Assembly: GCF_963855985.1 (NCBI RefSeq)
Contig: NC_087112.1
Coordinates: forward strand, 3,226,501 to 3,290,500
Reading direction: 5' to 3'
Source: Ostrinia nubilalis
Lineage: Eukaryota > Arthropoda > Insecta > Lepidoptera > Crambidae
Length of the DNA: 64,000 nt
Made by a program: the position numbers and the translations under genes
The notes under the pieces: model-generated
Database searches by the model: none
The model's input: the letters and a program-made list of their open reading frames with translations, nothing else
Told to the model about the DNA's origin: nothing
Part shown: positions 13,108 to 23,430 of the stretch, piece by piece
How positions within the stretch are numbered: the first letter of the stretch is position 1
Layout: every line of letters begins with the position of its first letter

Positions 13108-13611
13108 TTACTTTTATCAAGTGGCTGATGGTTTGAATCCTAAAGAGGGCAAATTTTGTGCGACGTTCATTTATTGCCAAATTATCAAGTCATGTAACTG
13201 TAATTAAAATAAAAAGCTTTTAAACGCTCTATAAATAATAAAATAAAAAATATAGATTCTATCATTACCTACCTACTCAATTTTTATGACTAAGCAATAC
13301 ATAACGTACATACATTGCAAGTTAAATAAAAGTTTGTAATAATTGGGTATGTGAGTGTGACACAGACACTTACATTCGTAAAAATAGGATCTATAACTAT
13401 GAAAATAAAATGAACATAATATGATGTAGTTACCTACTTAGCTTAGGCAGTTAAACATACCGTCGTCCTAAACTTAGAAACTATCCTCAAAACTCACAAT
13501 AACAATAACTGTTTCTTACTATTACATTAAAAGGCCAAATCCCATACAATGTGAAATCATCCCTCATTGTGCCACTTAGCGAACACGACGCTGTTCGCGT
13601 CGGGAGGACGA

Positions 13612-13844
13612 TGGAATTTTATACATCCACTTACGCGATAGGGGTAATTGTAAGGGCAGAGGTACCCAAACTGTTTGGTGCCCCTCTTAAAAAGAGCCTA
13701 CAGGAAGTCTAAGCGTTAGATTTACTTGGAATTTTATACATCCACTCCATCCACTTACGCGTTAGGGGTAATTGTGAGGGCAAAGGTACCCAAACTGTTT
13801 GGTGCTCCCATACACGGTGCTTACAGGAAGTAAAAGCATCAGAT
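13612..13844 (+). repeat. Tandem duplication, period 115 bp
   Basis: TGGAATTTTATACATCCACT starts at 13612 and 13727. Both copies contain GGGGTAATTGT, GGTACCCAAACTGTTTGGTG and ACAGGAAGT. Copies differ by small indels. Confidence 0.8.
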
Positions 13845-13859
13845 AATAAGAATTTATGG

Positions 13860-14045
13860 AATGAGAGTGGGCGGGACACATAGCTCGTAGAGCTTATGTT
13901 CCTTGGGCAGAAAAGTTCTCGATTCACGGGCCGGAAGACGTAGTGTGGGCAATCCTCCCACAAGGTGGACCGAGGATCTGGTGAAGTACCAGTATCGCGG
14001 GTAGTACCTGGATACGGGAAGCGCAGGACCGGTCGCTGTCTGTTA
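13860..14045 (+). mobile_element. RTE-like LINE 3' region without tail
   Basis: Plus-strand sequence related to GRRSVG-x-PPTRWTEDLVK (AAGACGTAGTGTGGGCAATC and on) and GCGCAGGACCGGTCGCTGTC. The open frame on the opposite strand here is a shadow. Confidence 0.5.
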
Positions 14046-14647
14046 GCAAGGATGGTGTAAGGTAGGATGGTGTTAGCTAGCCAAGTGGACTTATAAAAAA
14101 CCCTACCACCAACCAAACTGAACAGAAAAAATTTCCCTACTGGGAATCGACCCCGAGACCTCTGGGTCTGAAGCAGGTGATTTTTATCTCAATTTTAATA
14201 ATACTGGTTATATTATTTTCACCGAAGAAAGAGAGAAAGAATAGAAACCTTTCTGTGACGCGAAGCTTCTTTCTATGACGCAAAGCTCTTTCTGTGTGTC
14301 TATTCCGTAGACTGTAGGCCTTTGGGGTTTTCGCCGAGAAGTTTGAGAACCACTGGCAAATGGTAAGAGGAGCGCTGTAAGGGGCAGATCTTCGCTCCAT
14401 GGTTAATTAACATTTTCCGTGTGGGTGTGAGTGCCTATGTTCGTCTTACGCTCAATAATATACATATTCGCTAAAATGTATGTTTGTTTCTGTATTGTAC
14501 GCTGCTGGGAGAGGTTCCTCTAGTTTCTGAGGTGGGGTGTGAAGTAAACTGAATATTTAATCATATGGGGCAAAAATTATATGCGGCTGTTGTTCACATA
14601 AATTGGCAAGCTGGGTAAAGTTAGATTGTTTTAGCCTATTCCAAGAC
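14046..14647. other. Non-coding DNA
   Basis: A tRNA-like T-arm scrap (GGGAATCGACCCCGAGACC) lies at about 14141. Frames on the minus strand here are not supported. Confidence 0.4.
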
Positions 14648-14864
14648 AATGAGGGCTATCGTTTTTATACTTAACAGTTGGCACCCCTGGCGATTGACAG
14701 GACCTTACTCTACAGTGGCGCCATCTTAATGAGTGCAAATGCGATAGTCCTCCTACCACTTTAGCGCTCACCAGTTGGTGCCACTGTCTTCGCTACTAGC
14801 AAGTGTCAGGACCTTACTCTACAGTGGCGCTAACTGGTGAGCGCTAAAACGATAGCCCTCATTG
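14648..14864 (+). mobile_element. MITE with AATGAGGGCTATCG termini, copy 1
   Basis: The 217-bp element starts AATGAGGGCTATCG and ends in its reverse complement. A segment GGACCTTACTCTACAGTGGC occurs twice inside it as a direct repeat about 110 bp apart. A second copy at 20250-20465 is its near-exact reverse complement. No clear target-site duplication can be assigned, so the superfamily is unknown. Confidence 0.8.
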
Positions 14865-15007
14865 TTTTGCTTTTTCATAATCTCTCCTTCTTTAAGGCAA
14901 AATTGTACAGACGACAACACATCAGGCTACCCATTTTTGTTGCAAATTCGCTTCTATTACAACTGCATAAGATCCCACAGTGTTTACCTTGACGTGCCGT
15001 TGTACTA

Positions 15008-15102
15008 CCTTACTTAACCATAGCTATAACCATAACCGGTGTTTTTTGTGGAGTTTCACAGACTTTTGACGTTTGTTAAAGTAAGATGGTGCAACCCAGC
15101 CT
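15008..15102. mobile_element. Truncated MITE of the GGCTGAGTTGCACCA family
   Basis: The right end TGGTGCAACCCAGCC and the central arms are present; the left terminus is missing. Confidence 0.6.
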
Positions 15103-15125
15103 AAGGTAGCAAAATAAGATGGACC

Positions 15126-15185
15126 AAGGATTTCTTTGGGAGGCCTTTATCCAGCAGTGGACATCATTTGGCTGTAACGAAAACA
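15126..15185 (+). mobile_element. RTE-like LINE 3' end fragment
   Basis: GGGAGGCCTTTATCCAGCAG and TGGACATCATTTGGCTGTAA, about 60 bp, just upstream of the 192-codon frame. Confidence 0.5.
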
Positions 15186-15217
15186 CGAAAGTGAATTTCG
15201 CTCTTAAAAATTATTGA

Positions 15218-15796
15218 ATGGAATTCAATTCTGAATCCACTACTTCAGCATTACGAAAACCGCAATATCCAAGACAAATTAATCTTGAAATAGCAATTCT
15301 AAAATGCACAATACAAATGGAAGAGCTATTTATCATAACATCGGCTAAACTATCGCATAATGAATGGTGCGGAGGGCAGGGGTGCCATGAAAAGGGTCTG
15401 AAAAAGGGGTCCCTCTTCTTTTATGTACCTCAGGCTACTAAAATGTATAAGATAATATATTCAATTCTGGACCTTATGGGTTATCTTGACAGGCGGGTGA
15501 AGTTTTCCAATGTTTACAAAGGAGATATTTTTGGTTTAAAAAATTCGTCATCAGGTCATTTCTCCACTACTGGAGCACGACCCTCTCTAATTCACCAGAG
15601 GCAAATGGAGGACTTGGCTTACACTCCCCACGCTACCCAGACTGGTTGGGAGGAATTTAAAGAATGCTGCATGGTTTTGTTATATGGCCTTTTTAAGCCT
15701 TATTACCTACCAAGCTTTTCTTTTTTTATAAAAACCGCTTTTATGACAGAAGGAAACCTTGCTGTCATTTTTGACACCATCAATGTTATTGACTGA
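15218..15796 (+). CDS. Unrecognised 192-codon open frame upstream of LRRC71-like copy A
   Basis: An ATG-to-TGA frame of 192 codons ends 85 bp before the copy A start codon. I do not recognise the product. It starts MEFNSESTTSALRK, has a Cys/Gly patch (EWCGGQGCHEKG) near residue 50, and hydrophobic stretches near residues 72-88 and 158-172. There is no obvious domain, signal peptide or repeat. A frame this long is unusual in AT-rich non-coding DNA but a 64-kb window can produce one by chance. It might be an uncharacterised exon, part of a decayed element, or chance. No homologous frame lies upstream of copy B. Confidence 0.2.
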   Translation: MEFNSESTTSALRKPQYPRQINLEIAILKCTIQMEELFIITSAKLSHNEWCGGQGCHEKGLKKGSLFFYVPQATKMYKIIYSILDLMGYLDRRVKFSNVYKGDIFGLKNSSSGHFSTTGARPSLIHQRQMEDLAYTPHATQTGWEEFKECCMVLLYGLFKPYYLPSFSFFIKTAFMTEGNLAVIFDTINVID

Positions 15797-15880
15797 TTTT
15801 GATAAACTTATTTTTACTCAAAAACAATTTTATATCAATATTTAGAGCCGTAACAGTTAACAAAGCAGACAGAAGGACCA

Positions 15881-17688
15881 ATGGATTCAAATGACAAGAC
15901 AGAGCATGATGGGAAGCCTAAGCAGCCCAGCCCGGCGGTCTTGGAGGTGTTCCTACCCTGGGCCTGTGCCCAGCTGCAGGTCAAAGACTCGGTTGTTGTC
16001 ACCAAGATTGTACAGAGTAAGTAACACATTAATAGCATTCAAAAGTTTTAATGTAAAAAGTTAAAGCACTGACTAATTTGAATCTAAACATGTAAACTCT
16101 GAAAAAAAATGCCAGGACCTATCTGGGCTAGTTTTATCCAAAATCCTTTCGCCTTTGGTGTTTGTTCAGTTATTCAAGTCATTTGCATCAATTCTTACTC
16201 TCTTGGTCATTAACCAGAGCTTGTTTGTAACAAAAATAAAGATCTCCAGTCTAATGATGAATTTGTACATCCCTTTCTTAAATGGAGCTCCTTGCATGAT
16301 CATTTCAAACATGTTGTCACTGTCAAAACGCAACTTACCATCAAAATAACAGAGTAATGATCCAGAGTCTCTTTCCAGCTGATTACGTGAGCGTGGTCGG
16401 CCTCAGCGACCGATCGAAGAAGAAGGCCAAAAGTAAAGTATCCAAAGTGGAGCTAACCCTGGACATGGACAAAGATGACAGAAGCTGCACCACAATGCGC
16501 ATGTCTGTGGCCTCAGAAATAGAACCGGGCATCCAGATATTCGCCTTCTACGACTCAGTCGACAACTTGGTTCAGCTGCGTTGCGACAAAAACCGCCATC
16601 TCCCTAGAATAATATTTAAAATTCTTGGAATGATCATCCAATTTCATCCCTATCTCCACACGATTACAATTAATTCTGGCATTGATCAAACTGGCATTTA
16701 CGAAATCAGCAAATTTTTACCTTTATCCCACATCACTGACCTTTGCTTAGACGGCACGTTTATAGAAGAAAGCAACTACCATATTCTTCTAGAGAATGTC
16801 AACTACCTTCGTCACTTGTCGCTGGCCAGATGTAGCGTAAACGACGATGTTCTTGAACAAATTGCTTCATGCTTAAGCTACCCTTTACCAGCTTCTAGAA
16901 CCTTATCAATACTAAATCTATCTTCCAACAAAATCACAGATTTGGGAGCCAAACATCTGTCAGAAGCTTTAAGATCCAATCGACAGATGAGTTATTTGAA
17001 TCTATCTGGTAATATGCTGACAGACTCCGGAGCCGATTACTTGTTTAATACATTATTGAAGTTTCCGTTATCATTTGCGGAGTTATTAGCGTCAAGGTCG
17101 CGGCACATGACCTACTTGATGCAGAAGAATGTATTGGTAATGCAAAAAGTTAAAGAACTCCGCGCTGGTGACTTCGAGAAGCGAGCCGCAAGGAGAAAAA
17201 CAGCTGTGAAGCCAATTTCTACTCCTAAAAAGGACAAGAAAGGCGTTGACAAGGAGCCTTCTCTGAGATCTTTTTCCGAATCCAAAAGCTATGGGAACTT
17301 CGAAGCTGTGTTCATTGAAAAAGCGACACAAATGGCTGAGGCTGTGCTAGGAGAGTTCCATGATCCTTTCGATGGGCAAAGTACTGTTATATCTGAGGGT
17401 GTAGTGTACAGTCAGGGTAACAATACTTTGTGCTACCTGAACTTGTCGTTCAACAACTTGAGTTACGTGTCGCTTACAAAGCTGTTGAAGGTGTTAACTT
17501 ATCAGAAGGAGTCTGGGAGGAAGCCAAGAGGTCTGGTCAATATTTCTATTGAAGGTAACTTGATGCCGGTGATGTGTAGGGAACTCCAGCTGATAGATGA
17601 CATTCTTGACACCGGTCTGATGCTGCAAACCAGGAGGTACTCCTTGCCAAAGAAACGAACCCAATCTAAAGTCGGCACGAAGTTTTGA
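15881..17688 (+). CDS. LRRC71-like: LRRC71-like leucine-rich-repeat protein, copy A (two exons)
   Basis: Exon 1 is 15881-16016 (45 codons plus one base), followed by a GTAAGT donor. The 362-bp intron ends in TTTCCAG at 16372-16378, and exon 2 is 16379-17688. The joined product is 481 residues. Seen: a conserved N-terminal block (LPWACAQLQV), leucine-rich repeats at about residues 164-185, 189-211, 221-244 (LSILNLSSNKITDLGAKHL) and 249-274, a basic Lys/Arg-rich linker, then two further LRR-type segments near 396-417 and 430-450. This order (LRRs, basic linker, a D-P-F/G-N segment, two terminal LRRs) is that of the LRRC71 family. There is no signal peptide or membrane segment, so it is probably intracellular. 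Vertebrate LRRC71 is poorly characterised. The start is chosen because copy B has a matching exon 1 and the same phase-1 splice. An ATTAAA polyadenylation signal lies at 17792. An isolated ATG at 16357, ahead of the acceptor, is intronic. Confidence 0.82.
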
Positions 17689-18119
17689 TTAATTTGTTTT
17701 TGTGATGCGTTTAATTTAGAGCTAATTTTATTTTTAGACTAGTTCATTGTTTTAATTTTAGATTTTGTTTTGTTCATTTTAATTGAATACAATTAAAATA
17801 TTTTTATTATTATTCGTAGTACTTGTTTTCATTTCAACAGAGCAATAACGTACTAAGCACAGAATACTAGAATTTTTCTATCCCTATTATCATTTCTTAT
17901 ATCCAATCTTTGAAAATAGCAAGCTGAAAATAGGGCTCGAAATTAAAATATCCATAGCTAGAAACTTTCCTAGCACCTCTTTTCTTCTGAGCTGCCATTT
18001 TTTGACACCAAATTTGACACTTCTCCCTGACATTTGTCTTTCAGTTTCCTACTGACAGAAATAATCAGAATTAATACACGAATTTTGGATAATTTACAAA
18101 ACTCATCTTTTCTATCGCA
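17689..18119 (+). other. Short spacer between the two LRRC71-like genes
   Basis: This spacer holds the 3' UTR of copy A (ATTAAA at 17792, AT-rich tail) and then the presumed promoter and 5' UTR of copy B. A TCAGTT initiator-like sequence lies at about 18041. GCCATTTT occurs near 17994 just upstream. No further coding potential is seen. Confidence 0.5.
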
Positions 18120-21100
18120 ATGGATAACCCTCCAAAAGACAAGGCAAGCAACACCGAGGATATGGAGAGCGACAACCATCCCAGCCCCATGGACTTCGAC
18201 GTCTACCTTCCGTATGCTTGCAGCCAGCTGCAGGTGGAAGCCGTTATCGTTGTGACCAAAGTGGTTCAGCGTAAGTATTACAATGATTAATAATTACTTT
18301 AATAACGTTAAGAACAGTACACAGCACATCTGTGTTATTACTAGCGGGCGCCCGCGACTTCGTACGCGTGGACCTTGTTTTGCCCCATTAGGGGTGAATT
18401 TTGCAAAATCCCGTCTTGGTGAGCACCTACGTTCTAAAAGGAACCCCCATGCAAAATTTAAGACTCCTAGCACTTGTAGTTTCTGAGATTTCGTGATGAT
18501 GACTGAGTCAGTCAGTGACCTTTCGCTTTTATATAGGGTGATTGCTATAGTAATTGGCCTGTACATAGTTATTGGCCACCTTGGCTAAAATAAAAATAAA
18601 CAAGCATATGTACGTTATTAAGAGTGGAAAAGAGACACAAATACTTTCTCTGAGCAATACGCTGTCCAATGTAGTATGTCAGAGTAAGAACAGATGGCAC
18701 TCTAAACAGCAGAAGCTTTCTTTCGACAACGAGTCGTCCGAGTAGCCGCATGCTTGTCAAAATTTTAAGGTAAATATTTATGAATATTGTTCGTAATTTA
18801 ATTGTTTTTGCTTGTTATAGTAATTTTACTGTTTTTTTGTAAAGAGATAAATGGTAGCTTATGTAGATAGATTAAGTTACTTTGTTTTGGAATAAAATAA
18901 CTTTAAAATTAGACCGGCCAATAACTATACCACGTTTCAATTTATTTCAGTTATTGGCCATGGGTGGCCAATAATTAAATTTTACTTTTATTGTATTTTT
19001 ATTCAAGATTAAGTTAATTTTACCCTTAAATATTTGCTATTAAAATACTAACGTCCTAACCTATTAGGATCAGTAATTAGCCGGGGGGCCAATTACTGAC
19101 ACTTATGCACGGCCAATAACTATTTTTATTGATTTACTTTACCTAGATTGTTACAAGATGCCGTAGGTAACACAGTATACTAAGGTTGGTAAAATAAAAC
19201 AAATAATACCTGAAATGCAAAACAATGATTTTTTTTTATTCTCCTCTATCGTTTGTGGGACTATTTATTTATTATAAGCAAAATGGATTGGAAGCGGAAG
19301 TTACAGATGAACCTGAACCTATAAGTCGGGAGAAAGAATCAACATTGAGTGAAATAGGAGAACATCAAACTAGAGATAAAGAAAGAGAGACAAAAGACCC
19401 TAAAACTGGGACCCAAGAAGATGAGATAGGAACTTGTAGACGAACGAGAACGACGAGATGAACCGTTACCGTAACCAGAATATCAGAGGATTCTGGAAGA
19501 AAAAGCTAAAGAAAAAGAAATCCTCGAGAAAGAAAAAAGGTAACGGAAAATTGAAAGAGAACATAAAAGAGAGGACAGAAAACTGAAAGCTGAAGAAAAG
19601 AAAACTGCTAAAATAAAAAAAGTAAGAATAATGTATCTGTATCCAATCAAATCTGTAATATTTGCAAAAAGCTTATAAAAAATAGACTTTTAGTATGCTC
19701 TGAATGTCACCGTGTCTTTCATAAAATATCTTGTGCAACAGCATATTCCTGAAGAAGAAGGAGACAGTTATCTTTGTTACAATTGTTACAATGTTACTGA
19801 ATGTACTGACGATGATGAGATAGATGAAGAAATCGATAAGAGTGATACTGATGACGAATTCTTAGCTAATCTTAAGGAAAGACAAAATGAGTTAGGATTA
19901 CAAAGCGTGAAGTTTCAGTGATTTTTATGGTTTTTTTTCGGTGGCTAATAACTGTACTTCTAGGAGCCAATTACTGTGATTTAGGGGCCAATAGCTAAAT
20001 TTAATGTGATCTCTGATATTTTTAAAATTATTATTGTAATTCTTATCGTATAACACCAAATAGGTACTAGCTTAAATAGCAGCAATATTGTTTTCTCATA
20101 ATAAAATATAAAAAGTAAACAAAAGTCGAGTTTTTGTTACATTTTACACAAGTTAACTTACACAACGATCTTAAAGGGCCAATAACTGTAGCAATCACCC
20201 TAAATCTATATATTTATTATTATTTTGAAGTCGCCCAAGATGCCATCTCAATGAGGGCTATCGTTTTAGCGCTCACCAGTTAGCGCCACTGTAGAGTAAG
20301 GTCCTGTCACTTGCTAGTAGCGAAGACAGTGGCACCAACTGGTGAGCGCTAAAGTGGTAGGAGGACTATCGCATTTGCACTGATCAAGATGGCGCCACTG
20401 TAGAGTAAGGTCCTGTCAATCGCCAGGTGTGCCAACTATTAAGTATAAAAACGATAGCCCTCATTAGACCAATAGCTTAACGTGAAGCACCATCTGCTTA
20501 GATTAATAATGCCCGTTTTCACCATCAATCCCTAATTTCTAAGTGACCCTTATGGTAACACTTAACAGGAATTTTGTTTTCATATGGGTCACTTAAAAAT
20601 TAGGGATCAATGGTGAAAACGGGCATAAGATTCCTTAACGGAACTCATTTGGTTTTATTTTTCAGAGGAATATGTTAGCATCAGTGCCATGTCAGAGAAA
20701 TCTAAATCGAAACAAAAAGGCAAGCAACCAAAGATGCCGTCTCACCAGGATCTCGATTCCGACCAGGAACGAGACGAGAAGAGCGTCTCCCCTTCAGTGG
20801 AAGATGAGGAAAATGTGATTAACATCCTAGCGGTATATGATGCTAACGACAACCTGGTGCAATTGAAGTTCGACAAGAACAAGAACATACCTAGAACAGT
20901 GCTGAGAATCATCGGCCTCATCATACAATACCAAATTTACTTGACCACCCTTTGCATCAACAAGGGTATGGACCAATACACCATTTACGAGATTTGCAGG
21001 TTCCTCCCGCTCTCGCATTTGACTGATATATGCCTTGACAGCTGTTTCCTCAAAGAAGCTAACTACCACATGCTTTTGGAAAAGCAGAACTGCATCAGGC

Positions 21101-21966
21101 AACTGTCTTTGGCTAGATGCAGCATTTCTGACGAAGTGGTGCAAACCTTGGCGGAATTATTGGTGTATCCTCTGCCAGCTTCAAAGTCACTGTCAATTCT
21201 GAATCTGTCATCTAATAGATTAACCGATTTAGGTGCAAAGTACCTATCAGAGGCTTTGCGGTCAAATAGGCAGCTGAGCTATCTAAATCTGGCTGACAAT
21301 ATGATATCAGATGCTGGGGCAGACGAAGTACTGAACACGCTTGTGAATTTTCCACTCTCTTTCAACGAATTGCTATCATCGAGGTCTAGGCACATGGCGT
21401 ATTTAAAGGAGAAGAGTGAACTAGTGATCCGTATTGCTAGAGAGTTAAGAGCGGGGGACTTTGATAGAAGACTGATGAAGCGTAAGTCTGTTAAACCTCC
21501 ACCGTTGACGAAAAAGCCCAAAGGCGTAGAAAAGGAGCCCTCTTTAAAGTCTGTGGTGGAATCTAAGAGCACGACGAACATGGATGCGGCTTTCTTAGAT
21601 AAGGCGACGATAATGGCTGAAAACACTTTGGGAGAATTTAAAGACCCGTTCAACAAAGCCAACACGTTCGTCCAAGATGGCATCGTCTACAGCTACGGCA
21701 ACAATGCTTTAAGCTACTTGAATCTGTCGTACAACAACTTGAGTTATACATCTGTGAAGAAGTTGGCGAAAGTTTTGGCGTACCAGAAAAAGGTCGATAA
21801 GAAACCCAGAGGGTTGGTTAACGTCTCTATCGAGGGTAACTTTCTACCGGTGTATTGTAGAGAGTTGGCGCATATTGACCAAATATTGGACGTTGGCCTC
21901 TCGTCCCACCAGCGAAGGGTATCGTCCCACAAAAAGCGTCCACAATCCAAACCGAGCGCCAAGTAA
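18120..21966 (+). CDS. LRRC71-like: LRRC71-like leucine-rich-repeat protein, copy B (two exons)
   Basis: Exon 1 is 18120-18270 (50 codons plus one base) with a GTAAGT donor. The intron is 2395 bp and ends in TTTTTCAG at 20658-20665. Exon 2 is 20666-21966. The joined product is 483 residues. It matches copy A along its whole length: exon 1 shares the LPYACSQLQV block and the VVTKVVQ end, and exon 2 shares the LRRs (LSILNLSSNRLTDLGAKYL), the basic linker with GVEKEPSLKS, and the terminal LRRs (ALSYLNLSYNNLSY). Intron position and phase are identical, so the pair is a tandem duplication in the same orientation. Only about 430 bp separate the copy A stop from this ATG. The intron carries a Helitron relic, a 1.67-kb TIR element and two MITEs, none of which break the coding sequence. 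The last 58 bp of its C-terminal coding region are partly repeated in the 3' UTR. The nearest AATAAA is at 22381. Function is inferred from family only. Confidence 0.82.
18536..20200 (+). mobile_element. 1.67-kb TIR transposon, probably pogo-like, non-autonomous
   Basis: The left end GGGTGATTGCTATAG is matched by the complementary right end CTGTAGCAATCACCC, with a TA duplication on each side (18534-18535 and 20201-20202). The TIR is about 24 bp. A motif of the form GGCCAATAACT or its complement recurs at least ten times in both subterminal regions (about 18551, 18568, 18916, 18951, 18966, 19071, 19088, 19111, 19943, 19966, 19986, 20177). The interior keeps an acidic/Lys-rich frame and a zinc-finger remnant but no DDE catalytic domain. 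TA target, charged tail and terminal zinc finger resemble pogo/Tigger transposases; the assignment is inference. Confidence 0.7.
19225..19921 (+). pseudogene. Remnant of a transposase C-terminus with a PHD-like zinc finger
   Basis: A frame from 19225 encodes a Glu/Lys/Arg-rich charged stretch. After frameshifts it continues at about 19627 with C-x2-C, then C-x2-C and FHK-x2-C spacing (ICNICKK ... VCSECHRVFHK). Another frameshift near 19735 leads to YLCYNC and an acidic tail ending at 19921. The order of the cysteine pairs is that of a PHD-type finger. Charged linker plus finger is the usual C-terminus of several insect pogo-like transposases. The N-terminal DNA-binding and catalytic parts are absent, so this is an internally deleted, broken copy. 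Confidence 0.5.
20250..20465 (-). mobile_element. MITE with AATGAGGGCTATCG termini, copy 2 (inverted)
   Basis: This is a near-identical, inverted copy of the element at 14648-14864 and lies in the copy B intron. High similarity between the copies indicates recent movement or conversion. The pair forms a 216-bp inverted repeat spanning LRRC71-like copy A and exon 1 of copy B. Confidence 0.8.
20510..20625. mobile_element. 116-bp hairpin MITE, TAA target duplication
   Basis: The terminal inverted repeats are TGCCCGTTTTCACCAT and its complement, and extend inward through a GGGTCACTTA... arm. TAA flanks it on both sides (20507-20509 and 20626-20628). A three-base TWA duplication suggests the PIF/Harbinger superfamily. 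It lies 40 bp before the copy B acceptor. Confidence 0.75.
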
Positions 21967-21985
21967 TTGGTGATCGGTTTCATTT

Positions 21986-22043
21986 AGTTGGCGCATATTG
22001 TCCAAATATTGGACTTTGGCCTTTCGTCCCACCAACGAAGGGT
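21986..22043 (+). repeat. 58-bp duplicate of copy B coding end in its 3' UTR
   Basis: The segment 21863-21920, which encodes part of the C-terminus of copy B, recurs at 21986-22043 after the stop codon with only a few substitutions. The spacing is 123 bp. A weaker match (GATCGGTTT... and AATCGGTTT...) continues past each copy. The second copy is non-coding. Confidence 0.85.
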
Positions 22044-23214
22044 GTGATTTTTAATCGGTTTTCGTTTAGAAAAGTTTATTTAGACTTAGTTTTGGTTTTA
22101 GATTTAACTTTGATTATTGATAGGATATTTTAATTGTTTGTTATGTTTAATTTAAGGTATTCAATATATTATATTATGAAATGTATATGTTTTGATTCTT
22201 TGTAGCTTCACTTAACAACGATATTCCGATAAAAGGTATATAAATTGCCGAAACATCGAAACAAAGGATACCGCTTGGTCTAAATTAAGTAACTTGTGGA
22301 TTTGAGCAGATAAAACTTAACGTTAAGAAAAATAGTAGCCTATTCCTTCATATAAAATACAAAACATAAGAAAACTCCTCAATAAACGTTGAGTTTTCTT
22401 TGAAAAAGAGTCAGTCTCAGTCAGCTATGATGTGCTCGTAACTTTTAACATACACGAAATAAGACTAAAAATTACTTTAAATCAAATATTACAGATCAAA
22501 ATCTGTAAAAAAAATTCGGCTAATACAATGATATTATAGAACTATAGATATGTTACGTTCATAGAAATTACGATTTTAATCCGTGCCGAGCTATTCCAAA
22601 TTGGACACATTGACAAATGTAACTGATAAGTGAAACAAAAGATACGAAATAGCACGCAAATGAAAGAGATAGCTATAGTTTTAACGATTCTGCACTAACT
22701 AATCTATGTCCGCAGCGCACGCATCCTTATCGCTCTAACGTCAAAACAAGATCGCTTTCTCTTTCTTAACTTGAACATGGCGCATGGCGTCTTGATTGTT
22801 TGCATAAATAATTGAAAATATAAATACTAAATAATTTTGCATAATCACATGTGGTAAGAGATCCCTTGTATTTTGTTTACTTTAGAGTCATAATTGGTAC
22901 ACTTTCGAAACACACACGATGGCATTTTTTATTTATTTTGGTAAGAACACAGGAACTTACGGTGTGGTACACGCGATTGCGCACGACGCAGGCCACACGA
23001 AGACTAAACACAAGACGTCCCAATTGGGACGTATTTGAGTATTCACAGCGCGAGCGCTTATAACATATCTGCTTTTGTTTTTATATAATATCATTGGGCT
23101 AATACATCAACGTTCAAACTAAACAAATTGCGAGCCCAAAATCACCCTATTCAATCAAATCCCAATTTTATTACACCTCCATAGAATCCTTTTCCCAACA
23201 AAGAATTAACATCT
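22044..23214. other. 3' flank of LRRC71-like copy B
   Basis: AT-rich sequence with an AATAAA at 22381. No further gene seen. Confidence 0.45.
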
Positions 23215-23430
23215 TGAGCGCTCCAATCTCAGAGGCACTATTTCCCAAAACTCCCGCTACAAAATTGAGCGCGGGCGGCGGGGGGCGGGCGCGTCGATAT
23301 TCGCGCGGAACGGAAGCCATCTTAAAATATAAGAGCCCCCGCCCCCCCTCGCCTCCTTAGACGCTCGGTTTTTCCAACTCTGGCGGTATGGCGGGCAGGG
23401 GTGGTGAACAGTTGGGGAAATTTTCGGAGT
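23215..23430. other. GC-rich islet, related to 27285-27405
   Basis: It contains GGCGGGGGGCGGGCGCGTCG, GCCATCTT, CCTCCTTAGACGCTCGG and GGGCAGGGGTGGTGAACAG. The last two motifs recur in the same order at 27322-27380. No coding frame is evident. A promoter or other regulatory block is possible. Confidence 0.4.

Larger units (their letters stand above)
18341..20214 (-). mobile_element. Helitron relic in copy B intron, split by the TIR transposon
   Basis: On the minus strand the sequence ends GCGGGCGCCCGCTAG at 18341, next to a host T, like the other Helitrons here. The body (GGGGCAAAACAAGG..., then a GACTGACTCAG segment) runs to about 18535 and seems to continue for a few bases beyond 20202 after the inserted TIR element. 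The 5' end is not clear. Confidence 0.5.
18271..20665 (+). other. Transposon-filled intron of LRRC71-like copy B
   Basis: This intron is about 6.6 times longer than the matching intron of copy A (362 bp). Nearly all the excess is accounted for by mobile DNA: a minus-strand Helitron 3' end at 18341, a TIR transposon at 18536-20200 inserted into it, a MITE at 20250-20465 and a 116-bp MITE at 20510-20625. The donor GTAAGT and a pyrimidine-rich acceptor are intact. Confidence 0.8.

Noticed and set aside
13709..14116. 135-codon minus-strand open frame
   Set aside because: It is the reverse of RTE-like LINE sequence that codes on the plus strand, combined with a local tandem duplication.
21279..21683. 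134-codon minus-strand frame and others within exon 2 of both LRR genes
   Set aside because: They lie fully inside confident coding exons on the opposite strand.
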